DNA of 64,000 nt. Source: Dendrophyllia cribrosa (Eukaryota > Cnidaria > Anthozoa > Scleractinia > Dendrophylliidae). The notes beneath the pieces are model-generated. The model searched no databases and was not told where the DNA came from. It saw only the letters and a program-made list of their open reading frames with translations. The DNA lies in the NCBI GenBank assembly GCA_024195265.1, contig JAJLRJ010000011.1, positions 21,493,402 through 21,557,401 on the forward strand, read 5' to 3'. Both the position numbers and the translations under genes were made by a program. Shown one piece after another: positions 45,097 through 57,675 of this stretch; the stretch's first letter is position 1, and every line of letters begins with the position of its first letter.

Positions 45097-48000
45097 AACT
45101 TCTAAGGCGCCAAACAATAGCGGCTCTCTGATGTTGAACATGCACGTCACGTGACACTGACCCTGCACAGATCGTGTTGTCAAAAGATTTAATCACGGCA
45201 TAGCCGACGAAGGTTTATTCATGTTCGGTGACGATTTAGAGACGATTTTGGAGCTTTTAGAAGGCGATAAAGCAATGGAAAAACAGTTTGTGTCTGCTGT
45301 TAGTGAAGTAAGTAAAAGTTATTCCATTTGATAGTAAAATAAGTGCAAAAAAACAAACAAATCGAAGTGTGTAATTTTCTTGTAAACAAACCAGCACGCT
45401 GCAATTAAACTCTACATTCTAGGCCGATCTGTTTGTGTTTAATGTCCTCTGGACATTCATAAACCAAGAGTGTTAAGATAGAATGCATATATGATGTAAC
45501 TACACGGATTTACTCTGCTAATAAGTTCAAAATAAAGCTTAAATTCGAGCCAATGCGATTGTAATCTCGATGTAAACAAACCAGCAGGCTACAATTTACT
45601 CTACGTTCTGTTCGAGTTTAAATGTTCTGTAGACATTTATAAACCAAGAGTTTTAATATAAAACGGATATATGATACAACTACACAGATTTATTGTGCTA
45701 AGAAGTTCAAAATAGAGTTTAAATGTGAGTTAATGCGTTCGCTGGTCTTCGTTTATTCGTGACAGAACTACATGGATAATAACTACATGTATCAGACTTT
45801 GTAAACATTCTTGTGCCTAACTATTTATGTTTTTATGTCTCACTAATCTCAAATTGTTGTCTATTTTGTATAGGTCCAGTCTGTAGAACTTGTGTGCCAC
45901 TGTGGCAAAAAGTATAAAACGAAAGGTGGCCTTGAGAGGCATCGTGCTGCAAAGCATAGCCAGAACAGCCAAGCTCCTCAGTTACTGACCTAATGTGTTC
46001 TGATGGAGATAGTGAGCACTGCTATACAGAAATCAAAGAAGCCAAGGTGTTTTCAAAAAGCATAAGAAGTGAGCTATCTCTCTATCAGTATGAAGTGCTT
46101 GAGGAAGGAAGTGAGGAATTCAAGAACTTGAAAAGTCTTTTTGAAGGGCATATGAAAAATAGCAATGTTGAAAAATTTTATGGAAAGTATTAGGGAACAG
46201 TGCCTTTTAACAATGTAACTCTGCCATCATTTTATCTGATGCTGAGTTAGTTCCCGAGAGGCATGTGAGCAAAGACATCTTGCGAAGTATGGTAATATTG
46301 TATCTTAGGGTGCGTGCATTCTCATTAGCTAAGGATTTAATCCAGCGGTATAAGATGAAGGCAAAACAGACGAAGGCCAAGTCACTAAGGAAAGAAATAA
46401 ACAGAAGCTGCCAAAATGAATAACCATGCCATGATTAAAAATAACAAGCTGTTTATTATATTAATATTTTACATCTTGGATCCAGACATTATGTAAATAT
46501 AACATTAACAGCTGTTTCAAGCTTTCCAAAAACTACTTTCTCTTTATGTACATTCATTTATATATATACTAATCTAAGCATTTTAAAACCAGCTACAATC
46601 ATGTGAAAAGGAAGTTTCACATTAAAAATTAAAGAATGTTGATGTTATCCTCTTTGCCTACAGTACATGATGTTGAAATGGATATTATCAACTGCTATAA
46701 ATATGAAATGACCAATTTCTGTCAACAACAAAAATATATATGTTCAATTTTATCCTTGGTGCAAATTTTATTTTCCTTTGTTTAAAACACATTATCATAC
46801 ATTACCATAGCCAAAAACAAAGGAAAATAAAATTTGCACCAAGGATAAAATTGGACCACAACATATACATTTACTATATGACTAGAAAGGGTATAGGAGT
46901 GAAGTATATATGTACAGTCTGTTACCTGGTTCAAACAAATATGACAAGGACATTCAAATGCATGCTCGAGGATCCAGTGTAATTTGCGAGCACTCCCAAA
47001 GGGATATTTTAGTGGTTGGTGAAAAATAGCGCTGGATCCTTGAGCATGATTCAAATATGAAATTTAGTGTTTCTGTATAAGCTCACCACTACCTTTGCAT
47101 TTATCCACATCAATAATCCAGCATTGAATTCAGCCATAGTTAATTAACTATGATTCAGCATACCATAATTTCTGTATTAAGCCCCTGGCGACTTATGTTT
47201 TCAAGCACATACATTTGACGGGGGGGGGGGGGGGGGGAATTAAAAAAAGGGGGGCCTTATTTAAAATTGGAGGTGATGTTTACTGAGTATTGAGGTAGTT
47301 GATCAACTCATTTATTGAAAACTTTTAAAACGTTCCCTCAGAAAGCACAGTTTTTATAAAGCAAGTTTATGGCCATGTCCTCCTATCGTCTAGCAAACAA
47401 AACAGGACAATTATTAGAGTAGTTTCACATAACCCGTAACTCCTCGTAGCATGATGGTGACTTGGCTGCTAGTGATAAACAGAACCGTATAATCATCGGG
47501 TGGTACCGAACACCAGTCTTGCTACTTGAGAAGAGCTTCTTCTGCTGTTGCCAGAATAAATTCATAAACGGTGTAACATTTTCATCATTTTCATCAAGAA
47601 TTCTAGTAAAGTCATTACTCATTTCATGGTCCACCACAATGTTCGACTTAACAATTTCTGTTCGAATTTCATCCAGTTCGCGTTCGAGCTCTGCACACCT
47701 CAATCTTTGCCCTTGCAAGGTCAGCTTCAGTCTCTTTGGGTCCGTATTTGAAACTGGTGCCTTAACATGAGCCGGTGTGGCAAGTCGCCTTTCCTTTGCT
47801 TTGATGTTCGCACTCGAATAAGCTGAAAAATCTGCACATGATACACAATCTGTTTCTGCGCAAAGCAAATTACAGTCTTTTGCCCTCCAGTAGTCCTTGC
47901 TGGGAAACTGCTCCTCACGGTCATCAAACATTGCATCGACATCCATAGGAATTACATGGTGGTATAGTTGACTAGTCAGTTCTGTGGCCTTTACACCACA

Positions 48001-49046
48001 GCACAGTTTATAGTTGTCAATATCCTTCACAAGACTTGATACAGTCACATTTCGCATTGACCGCCGGTATTTTAAATATAAGTCGTGGTCCTCTGGTAGA
48101 TAGCATCCATATGTTTTAACTGCATATCCAAGGCTGTCATCCACAATAAGTTCAATCTCTGGTAATAGAAATGGGTCTACCATCTTTTTCAATACCAGCT
48201 TGCCATTTACTTTCTTGTACTGCCATTCCTTCAGACTTTTCAATGACTTCACCCGCTGGCACACTTCTTCAAAGTTTTTGTAGCATTGTCTGGGAGGATC
48301 GCTAAAATCACTCACAACAGAACGTTCTGCTCTTGGTGTTGGCTTGGCAGTTTCGTGGCTCTTTTTAGGGAGATTTAGCTTCGGGATCGCACCAAAGCGT
48401 GGTTTTTTCTTTGTCATTTTTTCTCCATAGACTACAAGATAGAAAATACACACATCTAAACTCAGTAGAACTCAATAACGCGTGCGTTTCGCGATCATAT
48501 TTATATAATAAACGACTGCAAAATTCACAACTACAGGTATTAAACAACAAAGTTAGTAGAGGGGACTCTACTAGCCATGGTAACAACTATATGGTAACAA
48601 CAAGCGTTTTTGACTTACAAATCTCGATATCTTCTGCTTCAAAATGCCTCTCACAGGTAAACACATTGTCGTTCTTGATTCTCTCCCTGAATTCGCGATC
48701 TATTTATCTCGTTTTCGTTATCTCGTTCAACCAATCGTCTCTCCATTTCTTGTACGCGTCGTTCTTCGCTGCCGGTAGCTTCCAAATTCCTACACCTTTC
48801 GTTCTTCTGCACGTTCCACAACCAGTCACTGCACAGTTCTCACCTGGCATTTTGATACTGAACTTTTGTTTTTCGTATTTATGCTATTTTATCCTCGATC
48901 GCACAACAATTTATCAAAATATAAGCAAAAGATTACTCGCGCTTCGAGAGTCACGTCACTCCGGACGCCATCTTTAGTTTTCATGTGCAGGGTCAATATC
49001 ACGTGACTACGCAAAAAGAATAACAAAGACATCGTTCTTTGAAGTT

Positions 49047-49080
<34 letters not shown>

Positions 49081-52000
49081 ATGGCTCCGCATAGTGGGGC
49101 ATTTGACGTGAAACGAGGCCCGACGGGGCGGGCATTTGACTTCAACAAAAACGTTGGTCAGCGGTTGCAAGGTAAAAGATTTCGTAATCCATTCTTTCCG
49201 GTTCCACGTGTCTGTTGACTCGGTTTACCTTTGTCGTAAAATATAAATTAATATTCTGGATAAGAGATATATAAACAACAGGCAACAGCACAAGCAAAGA
49301 TTGCAAGATATTTAAAGTGAACATGAAAGATAATATACGATTCATACGTTGGTCGAATTCAAAACCACAACTGAAATAGCGGCATGCATCTTACAGCGTA
49401 CGTGATCTCACCTGGAAAACAATCCGAACAGCACCAGTTTATAGATTTGTCTTGGCAAGTCTACAAAATAATGTTAAAGAAAACCATCCAGATCGGCTAA
49501 AAATTGTTTTGACTTCGCAAATAGCGTTTAAGAACAACTTCAGACTTTACATACAGGTTTCGTTGGCACCGAAGTTGCCAACTTCGTTTCAAAGTTCGCA
49601 ATTTGGTTGGCAAACTGACAAATGTAATTGACAACTTCGCAACGTAGTATCAAATTTCCCAACGAACTTGGCAACTGGCGCGGCCAAAGTAAGCTGAAAT
49701 CCACTGTAACTAGTTACTTTAATCCCTCCTTGACCGGACGGTGGGGCATTTGACGCTCTGTGAAGCCCTGCCCGGTGGGGCATTTGACCGTATAAACTGC
49801 CCACATAGTGGGGCATTTGACAATTTTTTTTTTAAAAAGTCAAATGCCCGGGGGTTTGCCCGGGGGGGGATGGGCGGTCTTGGAATTGACTGGTACAAAA
49901 TTCAGAGATTATAACAAGAATCCTTATAAGAAAACCGTCACGGATCGGCACTAAGCCGTCACGGATAAGTCAGATTAAAACAAGAATCCTTATAAGAAAA
50001 CTGTCACGGATCGGCACTAAGCCGTCACGGATAAGTCAGATTACCACTGACATCTTTATGAAACCCTCACTAGGTCCACTAAGGCATCAACGATATCTGA
50101 GATTACAACAAGAATCCTTATAAGAAAACCGTCACGGATCCGTCACGGATCTGTCACGTATGCGTCACGTATGCAACCGTCACGTGTTAAACCATTTTTG
50201 TCCGTCACGGGTATATAACCGTTACCAAGAGAGCTTTATGCTCTCTTGCCGTTACGGGTTTTACCAATGGCCTTTTTAAATCGTAAGTATCCAGGTTTGA
50301 AGCAAATCAAACCTCAATTGCCATTGACTGTATGAAATTGCCAAAAACTTAGCTTATTTATGTCAGTTTTTTATCTTGGCGGCGCAATGTTTACAAGTTT
50401 ACTCGTGACCACGCTAGGCTAAAATTTCACAAACCGCGGTTTTCTACGGAAATTATACTTATTATAAAACAACAGACAACATGAAATACAGCAGTAAAAT
50501 GGCAGAGAATAGTGTCGGTAAAGACTTCAATCAGCAGAATTGGAAAACAAACTGAACAAGCATGCGACTGAACAGAGCGAAAAGCTATCCGATTTGAAAA
50601 ATACTACAATCAAGGCAGTCTTACAAAAATTAATACATTTGGACACAAATTAACGTTAGAAAAACGTTACCTGCACTCAATGTAGCTTTTTAATTCCTTA
50701 CTTTAGCACCCAGCTTTCCAGAAAAATCATTTTACAAGTTTAAGCGAGTTGAATTGTTCTTGTTGTTGTTTTGACACGGACCATTCACTAAAGAACCCGC
50801 ATCTTTAGTCCACACATTTCAAGTCCGAAGTCAATCCATACTGAAAGCATAAGTTGTTCTCTTTTCAATTAACAACGGCTTTTGGACTGCACAGCGAGTC
50901 TCCGTTTCAGTTCATGAACCATTTCTCCATTGAGCAGACTGAGTTCGACAAAACTTGCACACAACAACCCGTGATGCGAAAAATACAAACTTGCTCGTCC
51001 GTTTAGTTCCTACAGCCGCGTAGTGAGATTTTTCGGTTCCAATCCGCTTCAAAGAATGTTTAGGAACATTTTCAAGGAAGCATAAAGCATATACCATATT
51101 TCAAAGCCAATTATTAGAAGACATTTTCAGAAACTTGTGCGGTTTGAATAGCTTTGCCAAGGTGAACTTTCATTCAGCTTCGCCAAGGTGAACTGCGATG
51201 CGCGGCAATAATTTTCGCGCCTTTTTTCGTTCAGTCATGCGGTCAATATTTTTTCTTTTCCTTTCGCTATGTTATAAAAGAATTGGTTCATGCTTTTAGC
51301 TGTGCATCTATTGAGTTATGGATGCACTTGGGAAGTTTGGAGAGCACTCGAGAAGCTAGAGTTGCTCTCGGCTATCGCCTCGAGCAACTCTTACGCTTCT
51401 CTCGTGCTTTCCAAACTTCCCGCGTGCATCTATAACTCGATAGACGCACGCTAAGCATGAACCAATTCTTAATTAGCGTACACAAATTGAGAGTTTTATA
51501 CGAAGACCTTTCGTCTCCGTAAAGAATGACACCGAGTAGTGACTACACGAATAAAACACAGTAAAACTCGTATTTCTCTCTGCCTTGGATTCACCATAAT
51601 TCCTTTCTATTACAGGTCATGTGCTGCAACATCACGTTTATACCTCATATCAAGTGACAACCGCCCTGGAATGCGCGTCCAATTGTTAAAGAAATAGTCC
51701 ATGTTTATCATATGACTATAGACCAATCAGCAGCAAGCACAACGAGTGTCAGCTGAATGACGCAAACAAAGTCACGTGTCCTGAGTGTTACGTCATTCAG
51801 CCTGATTTCATTTATTACGACGATGCTCAGGTATAATCTAGCATCTACATCTACATGATTTACTTACAAAATCCTAATGGACATACATACTGTGCGTATG
51901 CACAGCTAAGATTAACCCATTCCATAAGAAGCTATTCACCAATTAATACGTCACCATGTTAATCGGTTGATAGAAATGTGAATCGGTAGATTACAACTAG

Positions 52001-55000
52001 CCAGTCACCCAATCGATCAGTCAGATATACAGGCACTTTTCAAAACACATGTCAGTCACAACACTTTAAGTTAGCCAGTGAGTGAGTCAAAAGTCAGTCA
52101 GTCAGTCAGTGAGTCAATGAGTCAGTCAATGGGGAGTCAGCAGTCAGTCAATGTGTCAGTCAGTGAGTCAGCAGTCAGTCAGTAGTGTGTCAGTGAAATA
52201 TTCAGTCAGTTGATCTGTCAGTCATTTGCTTAGATAGTCAGTGCGTTGATCACTTAAAGTCATTTCTGATTTTTTCCTTTTCTGTTTGTGTATGCCTATA
52301 GCTTATTTTTGGTTCTTCCCTTTGATTTCAGATAAACAACTGCAATGGAAGGGACGGTAACGTATTCCTCTTGTCAGATACCTCTTGTCAGATATCTTTG
52401 TAATATTTCTGATAGTTCTAATTTTTTATTGGCAGCCTGCTGGAAATTAAATAATTTACGGATCTACAAAAAAATTGTGCAATTTAAAACAGAAACTAAT
52501 TCAGTCAGAATTGGTGTTAAAGCAGGCACGTTGTGTAATTGTCAGTAGGGAGCTTAAAGTGCCTATGAAATGAAATTTATTTTTTGATGTATCGAAAGTT
52601 TCACCTTTTTAGACCTTGGAATAAAAGGTTTAAAGTGTTAGGGACGATGCGAAATGCTTTTTTTATGGTCTCAAAGTTAGGTTGTTGGCGCTAAAAAGTG
52701 GCTCCAATTTGTGCGCGGCCAAAACCAGTGTCATATTACACTGTGACGTAAATAGTTGTACAAACTGCTGCGGGAATATAGAGAACAAGAGAGCTGACAA
52801 GAGACGTCGCTAGAGGTGGACCAATATTATGTGGCGAGCGGACTCAAACATACGAGATATTAGAATTCTTCGATAACAGAGAGTGTAACAAAGCTTTATT
52901 TTGCTCCAGAGGAAAATAGGCCGGCGAAATACACGAAATTTGTTCGTCGACATCGGAAAGGGTACGTCAAGCGATGTTGTTTTCAATGAAAGCGCTTATT
53001 GTTAAGATTAATATTATTAGAAAATAACATTCCGGCCGGTGAGGCCGTTTAATCAAGCATAATTTTCCCAATCCATATCCTGTTTGGAAGTTCCTTCAAG
53101 CCTCGGCTCGACTGGAGAGCCGTCGAAGTCAGTGAGGCCTACAAAAATATACTGACTCGATCGGCACTGACTGGTGAGTAATATAAATGTTTATACGGTA
53201 TTCCGAATTATAAAATTCAAAGTACAGCGACGCAAGTGTTCACTGGAAGGCGTCTATTCTACGGAACATCTATCAAAAATCTACACGTACAAATGGTAAG
53301 ACTATTCGAAACAAAATACATCGCTGAATCATTGCGTGTTCGATCAGATCAATTTTTATACAATGAAATATAAATCAGACATAAATGTAAACACAATACT
53401 TTGAACTCACTTACAAGCCGCCAAGTGGTTAAAATTTCCAGAAACGATCAATCGCTGGCAAGACACTGAACTAAGAAGCATAATTATTACGTATATACTT
53501 GAGTTCAAACATTTTGAATAAATAAATAAAAAAATACGCTATCAAGGCACCTTTCCGCTAAAAATACACCATTCACATTAAATTCAGCAAACCGCCTGAA
53601 AAACACCACCTCGGATATGCATAACATATCAGTATAATTTAGAAACTTTCAACTAGCAAGCCGCCAAGACATATCCTTCGCATTGAAAAAAGAACTTTAA
53701 GTAGACGAGCGAATTGCCAAGCCGATAAAATTAGTTCATAACCTCCACGCGCGATCAATGAACTTCAGAGAAGAACGGCCGAGTCGCTAATGCGCTAATA
53801 TCATGATTGTTTGTACTACAAATATATCGTTCGCGTTCGATAAACGCTAGTCAACGAGCCACTAAAAAGAAATAACAAAAACGCCTCTACGTTCAATAAG
53901 CTTACAACTCAACTGGCGAACCACTGAGACGCTGTGCTACTGAAATGTATACCTTTCACGTTCAATAATCTAAATGATCAAACTCCGTCTTCTTCATGTT
54001 CACTTCCTTCGCTCAAGCAGCACAGTCGGTTCGTCTCGCTACGGCAAAACTACAGTGGACACGATCATTTCAGTTGATCAAGAGTGATCCGAAACTGATC
54101 CTCTTCACCTTCAGAGAACTGTAAAGAAACAAATTAGGCGCTGTCTGACATTTGTACAGCCAAAAACGTTGGCAAAATGACCATCACGCTAAAGGATTCC
54201 AAGGGAATTATAGCGTAAACAAACCAATGTGTCATACTATTTACGTAATTTACGTCATCACGCACGCCCACTCGCCCCCAGGCTCTCCAAAAATTGGAGC
54301 CACTTTTCAACCGAAGTGACGCATCTTCGAGGGGCTATAAAACCGATTTTCTTTCTTTTCCTCGGGAAATGATTATTGTTTTCGTTCTTTGGACATAATA
54401 AACTAATGAAAAACGAAGAAAAAAAATTCATTTCATAGGCACTTTAAGCAACCACGACGGCAGCGAGAACGGCACAAAGCAATAGGTTTAATGAGTGAAA
54501 ACAATGCCTCTGCACGTTCGTTTTACATTTTGGTACATTTCTTTGCCGCCGTTCCCTGCAAAACAACAATGTCAAATGATCAAATTATTGGTTTTGTGGA
54601 GAACGTGAACACACGGCGGTTAATTTTCCTTTCTCCCGGCATTTGAACTGGAAAGCCATCCGGCCTTCGAATTCAGCTCCTGGACAATCTAGTCACATTT
54701 GACAAACTAAACAAACTGAAGCAACTGCAAAGTAGTTTAAAATAGCGCGAATCCTTTTTTCAAGTGACGTTTTCCTTGGCGTTGCCGCCGTCGTCGTTGC
54801 TTAAAGGGGCTATGTCGCAAGGTGAGTCTGCGCAATGAGTTCCTGTCATGTGACGTCACCTGACGTCACACATGTCAAATTTCTATTGTTCCCTCCCGGA
54901 TCGCGGCAAGTTTTATCGCGCTTGCACTCGTGTCGAACCACGCGAGGTTAACAAACACACGATCGATTTCGCTTTTAAATTCCTCCCCAACTTCCACCAC

Positions 55001-57675
55001 TACTGGAAGACATCGAATTTTTCGAAGGTACGACTAACAAATCGCAGAAAAAATTTAACAAAAATCTAGCCAAGTAAATACTCTAACTAATTTGTAAACT
55101 TGAGATCTATCCTTCCACGCAATACGACGGGATGGAACGGATTGCAGCGAATTCGACAGTAATGGCCGCCAACTTGACAAAAAGCCACCGGACGTTTTTC
55201 AAGTTGTTAGTACCCAGTACTTACCCGCCATCCTCGCGACATAGCCCCTTTAAGCTTACTATTATACCGTCAATTACTGCATTTCTACGGGCATTTTTAT
55301 TGGTCGTTACCTATGATCTATTGGAGGACAGATGCATAAATGACTTCACCCAGACGAAATTGTTATACATTGTTGTATAAAACAAATAGATTTCATTTTG
55401 CCGTGCGTCTGTTTAGTAATAGCTCACAGAAGACATCAAAATGTAGTAAGACCATCAGTTTGCCACGTTTTTGTTCTTACTACATTTTGCCGTCATCTGT
55501 GATTCACTTATATTACTGAACAGACGCACGGTGTATGCTTTAGTCATTGATCGATCACTTAGCGTCGCAAAAGTAGGCTGCTTTAATATCGAGAACTTTT
55601 TGTTTAACGTTAACGTTGTATCTGATTTGCATTTAGTTTGTATTCGATTGTAATTTCGAGGTTTTATTCTCTTTCTGTTTTTAAGGTGAACCGCCAAATT
55701 ATGATCTCTATTTTCCGAACAAAAGTCCTACCAGTTTCGTCAACCAAACCTGGTCTCTAAACCTGAATATGTTTACTATTTGCTTTTGGATGCAAACTGC
55801 TGACACTGAAAAAGGCGTACCGTTTAGTTACGCCACTTCTAACGCCTCGAATGAAGTCACGATTTTCAAGTGGGAACTGGCAATCGGTGACGACGAAAGG
55901 TATTTATAATTTGCTTAAATAAACTGAATACAAGCAAAGGAGCAACAGCAATTTCTGTTAGAATCGAGCAGAGGGTAAAAGAATAATTTGCGAGTCCAAT
56001 CCAAATCTTTCATAGATGTAGTTCTTGAGGACCTTGAGGGGAGTGACATAAATTGTCGACGTAAGGATACCTACGAGCGTCTGGAGAATATCAATGCTTT
56101 TAGGAATAATTAACCTGAAATCAAATATGACCCGTAACAGCTACAAACAGCAATTTGTCACCAATAGTACCAAGCACGATTAACCCTTTCACTCCCAGAG
56201 TTAATTATGGAGACATGTAGTGTAGTTCTTACTTTTGAGTCTGTGGACGAAATCCTATGGTGTGACCATTGAAATAAACCTCTTCAGCAGTACCATTGCA
56301 TGATAACATTTGTTTTTCAATATGTTACAAAATGGAATTTGGGAGTTTTCTCGATTTTTGATTTTTAACACTCCTGGGAGTTAAATGGTTAATACGACAA
56401 CGGCAATATGCTTCAATCTATAATATTGTGTTTGTCTGAAGCAAAGATGCAGAAATCATAGACGTCTTTCAAAACAAACGGCTAAATTACTTCATAAGAG
56501 ACCTCACAAAAATGTAATTATGTCATTGAAACGATATTTTATTCCGATCGAAGGCAGCAATCCGTATCATGGTTGTATAGGACCATGAAACCACAGCAAA
56601 ATAACGGTAGACGTCCTACATGTCTGTGATAATAACTGAGCGTAAAGAAAAGCGCTTACGATCTTATTCCTTTGATCGGTCTTGGCCCACCTTTTGATTG
56701 GGGTGAAATGCAAATTAGTTTGATGCTGTTAGTGCCAAGGCCTATAAATCGGACATTTCCAGTAGATATAATGCATTGACCATAAGGAACAATTAAATAT
56801 GATATATGGCAAAGGCACACAGGCTCAAATGGCAATGACCAAAATGTTCCTTGCGTACATGATTTTGATGTCATATTTTTTTGTCTATGAGTAATTGGCG
56901 TGTATGCGTTTTTAGCGATGTTTTTTCTTGATGGACCAAAATTTCTAAACTCTTTCAACTCAAAAAGAAATATTATTACATCAAAATTATGCCAAAAAAA
57001 GGATAGGTAATCGTGCTTGTTTAGGAGATAAAATACTCGTTTAGTGCATTAGCTTCAAAGGAAACCCCCTTTATCCGGAATGTGCACTAATAACTCAAGA
57101 AATTATGAGCAGTAGTGGTGCGCAATGCAATCGTTAGTTATTAACTTAAATATTCATGTAAATGATTGCACAGAAATCTCACTTGTTTACCGGGCTTCAG
57201 TCGTGAGATTTCAAGTTGTGCACTCTCTCTTCGCACACCGACTCATTTTTTTTTTAATTTTATTGATTAGAGCAAAACTAATCTTGGGACCTATTACGAC
57301 GGATCGAGACATCATGTCTGTGTAACCTGGGAGAATACCAATGGAAACTGGAATGTGACCGTGGACGGTACAGTCATCAGCAATGAAAGCGGATTTCAGG
57401 CGAATCATACAATTCCTGGTGGAGGGTACCTGGTAATTGGCCAAGACCAAGACACCACTCCTGGAGACCCCAATGGCTTCGACCTGAGTCAAAGCTTTAT
57501 GGGACGTATCAGTGGAATGAATGTGTGGAGCACAGTGTTGCCTTATAATGAAATACTGCGCATGTCCAAGACTTGTAACATGGGATGTGGAGATGTTCTA
57601 AAATGGTCTGATTTTATGATCTCGAAGCATGGCGACGTTGTCGTCAAACGTCCTTCTACTTGTAGAATTTGGTAG
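42549..57675 (+). CDS. Secreted pentraxin-like protein, three coding exons
   Basis: Exons 42549-42675, 55686-55899 and 57273-57675 join in phase (1, then 2) to a 247-residue protein. Exon 1 encodes a hydrophobic signal peptide ([13 protein letters not shown]) followed by [12 protein letters not shown]. Exons 2-3 form a pentraxin/LamG fold: FTICFW and HHVCVTW hold the conserved cysteine pair and the HxCx(S/T)W signature. VIGQDQD matches the calcium-ligand loop, MNVWSTVL is the typical late strand, and the chain ends at PSTC plus three residues, as pentraxins do. Length is normal. It is probably a secreted calcium-dependent lectin of innate immunity (family-based inference). Intron 1 is 13.0 kb and full of transposons. 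A paralogue starts at 63235. Confidence 0.9.
43826..43975. mobile_element. Diverged relative of the TTAA-flanked MITE at 56184
   Basis: TGTAGTTCTAACTTCTGAGT and following words match the inner part of 56184-56388 with many changes. Ends are not recognisable. Confidence 0.5.
44317..44469. mobile_element. MITE with ATAGGCCTTTTTCACG ends
   Basis: Inverted ends ATAGGCCTTTTTCACG and CGTGAAAAAGGCCTAT. An internal inverted pair (GCCCAACCTCG and CGAGGCTGGGT-like) adds a hairpin. In pentraxin intron 1. Confidence 0.8.
45221..46423 (+). pseudogene. C2H2-type partner gene of the P-type element, degraded
   Basis: Exon 1 (45221-45307) encodes an acidic start ([17 protein letters not shown]). After a GTAAGT...TAG intron, exon 2 from 45874 has [19 protein letters not shown], a short zinc finger (C-x-C, then H-x4-H). 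A TAA at 45991 or a frame change follows; related coding sequence goes on in 45993-46193 (VEKFYGKY). It ends with a stretch around 46228-46423 (VSKDILRSM ... [12 protein letters not shown]). Function unknown; position suggests a DNA-binding accessory of transposition. Confidence 0.65.
46741..46863. mobile_element. Foldback MITE, alpha family copy 3
   Basis: TCAATTTTATCCTTGGTGCA and its complement; GTGG is missing from the left end. It lies inside the P-type element, making a fourth nesting level. Confidence 0.85.
47425..48850 (-). pseudogene. P-element-like transposase, THAP exon plus coiled-coil part, catalytic half missing
   Basis: Exon 1 (48850-48619) encodes a THAP domain: NCAVTGC, IWKLP, KWRDDW and [10 protein letters not shown], with an in-frame TAA in the middle (TR*IDREF). 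A GTAAGT donor and phase-1 join lead to exon 2 (48431-47425), which has [21 protein letters not shown], a leucine-rich helix ([13 protein letters not shown]) and [19 protein letters not shown]. This is the known order of P-type transposases. The frame ends at ELRVM, just where the RNase-H-like catalytic region should begin; that part is absent. The THAP domain would bind the element ends. Confidence 0.85.
50281..51278. other. Intron sequence, no feature seen
   Basis: Part of pentraxin intron 1. No long frame or clear repeat. Confidence 0.4.
51279..51470. mobile_element. Palindromic MITE (AAGAATTGGTTCATGCTT ends)
   Basis: Arms of about 85 bp pair with some mismatches; an inner hairpin pairs CTCGAGAAGC-like words. 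In pentraxin intron 1. Confidence 0.85.
52073..52250. repeat. (AGTC)n microsatellite, imperfect
   Basis: Repeated GTCAGTCAGTCA with GAGTCA and AATG variants. Confidence 0.9.
52558..54443. mobile_element. TTAA-flanked element E1
   Basis: The ends AGTGCCTATGAAATG and CATTTCATAGGCACT are inverted; TTAA at 52554-52557 and 54444-54447. A second inverted pair lies inside (AAGTGGCTCCAATTT). There is no transposase. A TTAA target fits piggyBac or Kolobok; the AGTG start is unlike the CCC start of piggyBac. A truncated copy is at 36758-38108. Confidence 0.88.
54448..54800. mobile_element. TTAA-flanked MITE E2
   Basis: GCAACCACGACGGCAGC at the left, complement GCCGTCGTCGTTGC at the right. It shares the TTAA at 54444-54447 with E1 and the one at 54801-54804 with E3. 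Confidence 0.88.
54805..55249. mobile_element. TTAA-flanked MITE E3
   Basis: AGGGGCTATGTCGC and GCGACATAGCCCCT ends, TTAA at 54801-54804 and 55250-55253. The frames inside are short. Confidence 0.88.
55401..55531. mobile_element. Foldback MITE with CCGTGCGTCTGTT ends
   Basis: CCGTGCGTCTGTTTAGTAAT is mirrored near 55531 with few mismatches; the centre pairs through TGTAGTAAG and CTTACTACA. It ends 155 bp before pentraxin exon 2. Confidence 0.85.
56184..56388. mobile_element. TTAA-flanked MITE with CCC ends (piggyBac-like)
   Basis: CCCTTTCACTCCCAG and CTGGGAGTTAAATGG, with TTAA at 56180-56183 and 56389-56392. CCC ends plus TTAA fit piggyBac. In pentraxin intron 2. Confidence 0.75.

Larger units (their letters stand above)
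45060..49083. mobile_element. Inner P-type DNA transposon, 7-bp TSD GCTCCGC
   Basis: Perfect inverted ends of about 43 bp (CATAGTTAATAGAGGGGACT) and direct repeats GCTCCGC at 45053-45059 and 49084-49090. It carries a THAP-domain transposase remnant (minus) and a C2H2-containing partner (plus), facing inward. CACGTG occurs in both subterminal regions. P elements usually give 8-bp duplications; here 7 bp can be read. Confidence 0.88.
44960..49896. mobile_element. Middle element of the nest, GTACCAGTCAATTCC ends
   Basis: GTACCAGTCAATTCCAAGAC begins the left arm and its complement ends the right arm, with C-rich and G-rich runs next to them. The right arm has at least five copies of GGGGCATTTGAC. 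Without the inner element it would be about 0.9 kb. No matching flank duplication was found. Confidence 0.7.
44619..50272. mobile_element. Outer element of a three-level nest, 8-bp TSD TTTTTAAA
   Basis: The ends GGGCATTGGTAAAA and TTTTACCAATGGCC are inverted, and TTTTTAAA flanks both sides (44611-44618, 50273-50280). An 8-bp duplication suggests hAT or P type. The body consists of GTCACGGAT-rich repeats, with a unit of about 65 bp containing CAAGAATCCTTATAAGAAAA. There is no gene of its own; all coding sequence belongs to the inner element. Confidence 0.8.

Noticed and set aside
52345..52548. 67-residue frame before E1
   Set aside because: No domain, no paralogue and no splice support; likely chance in AT-rich intron sequence.
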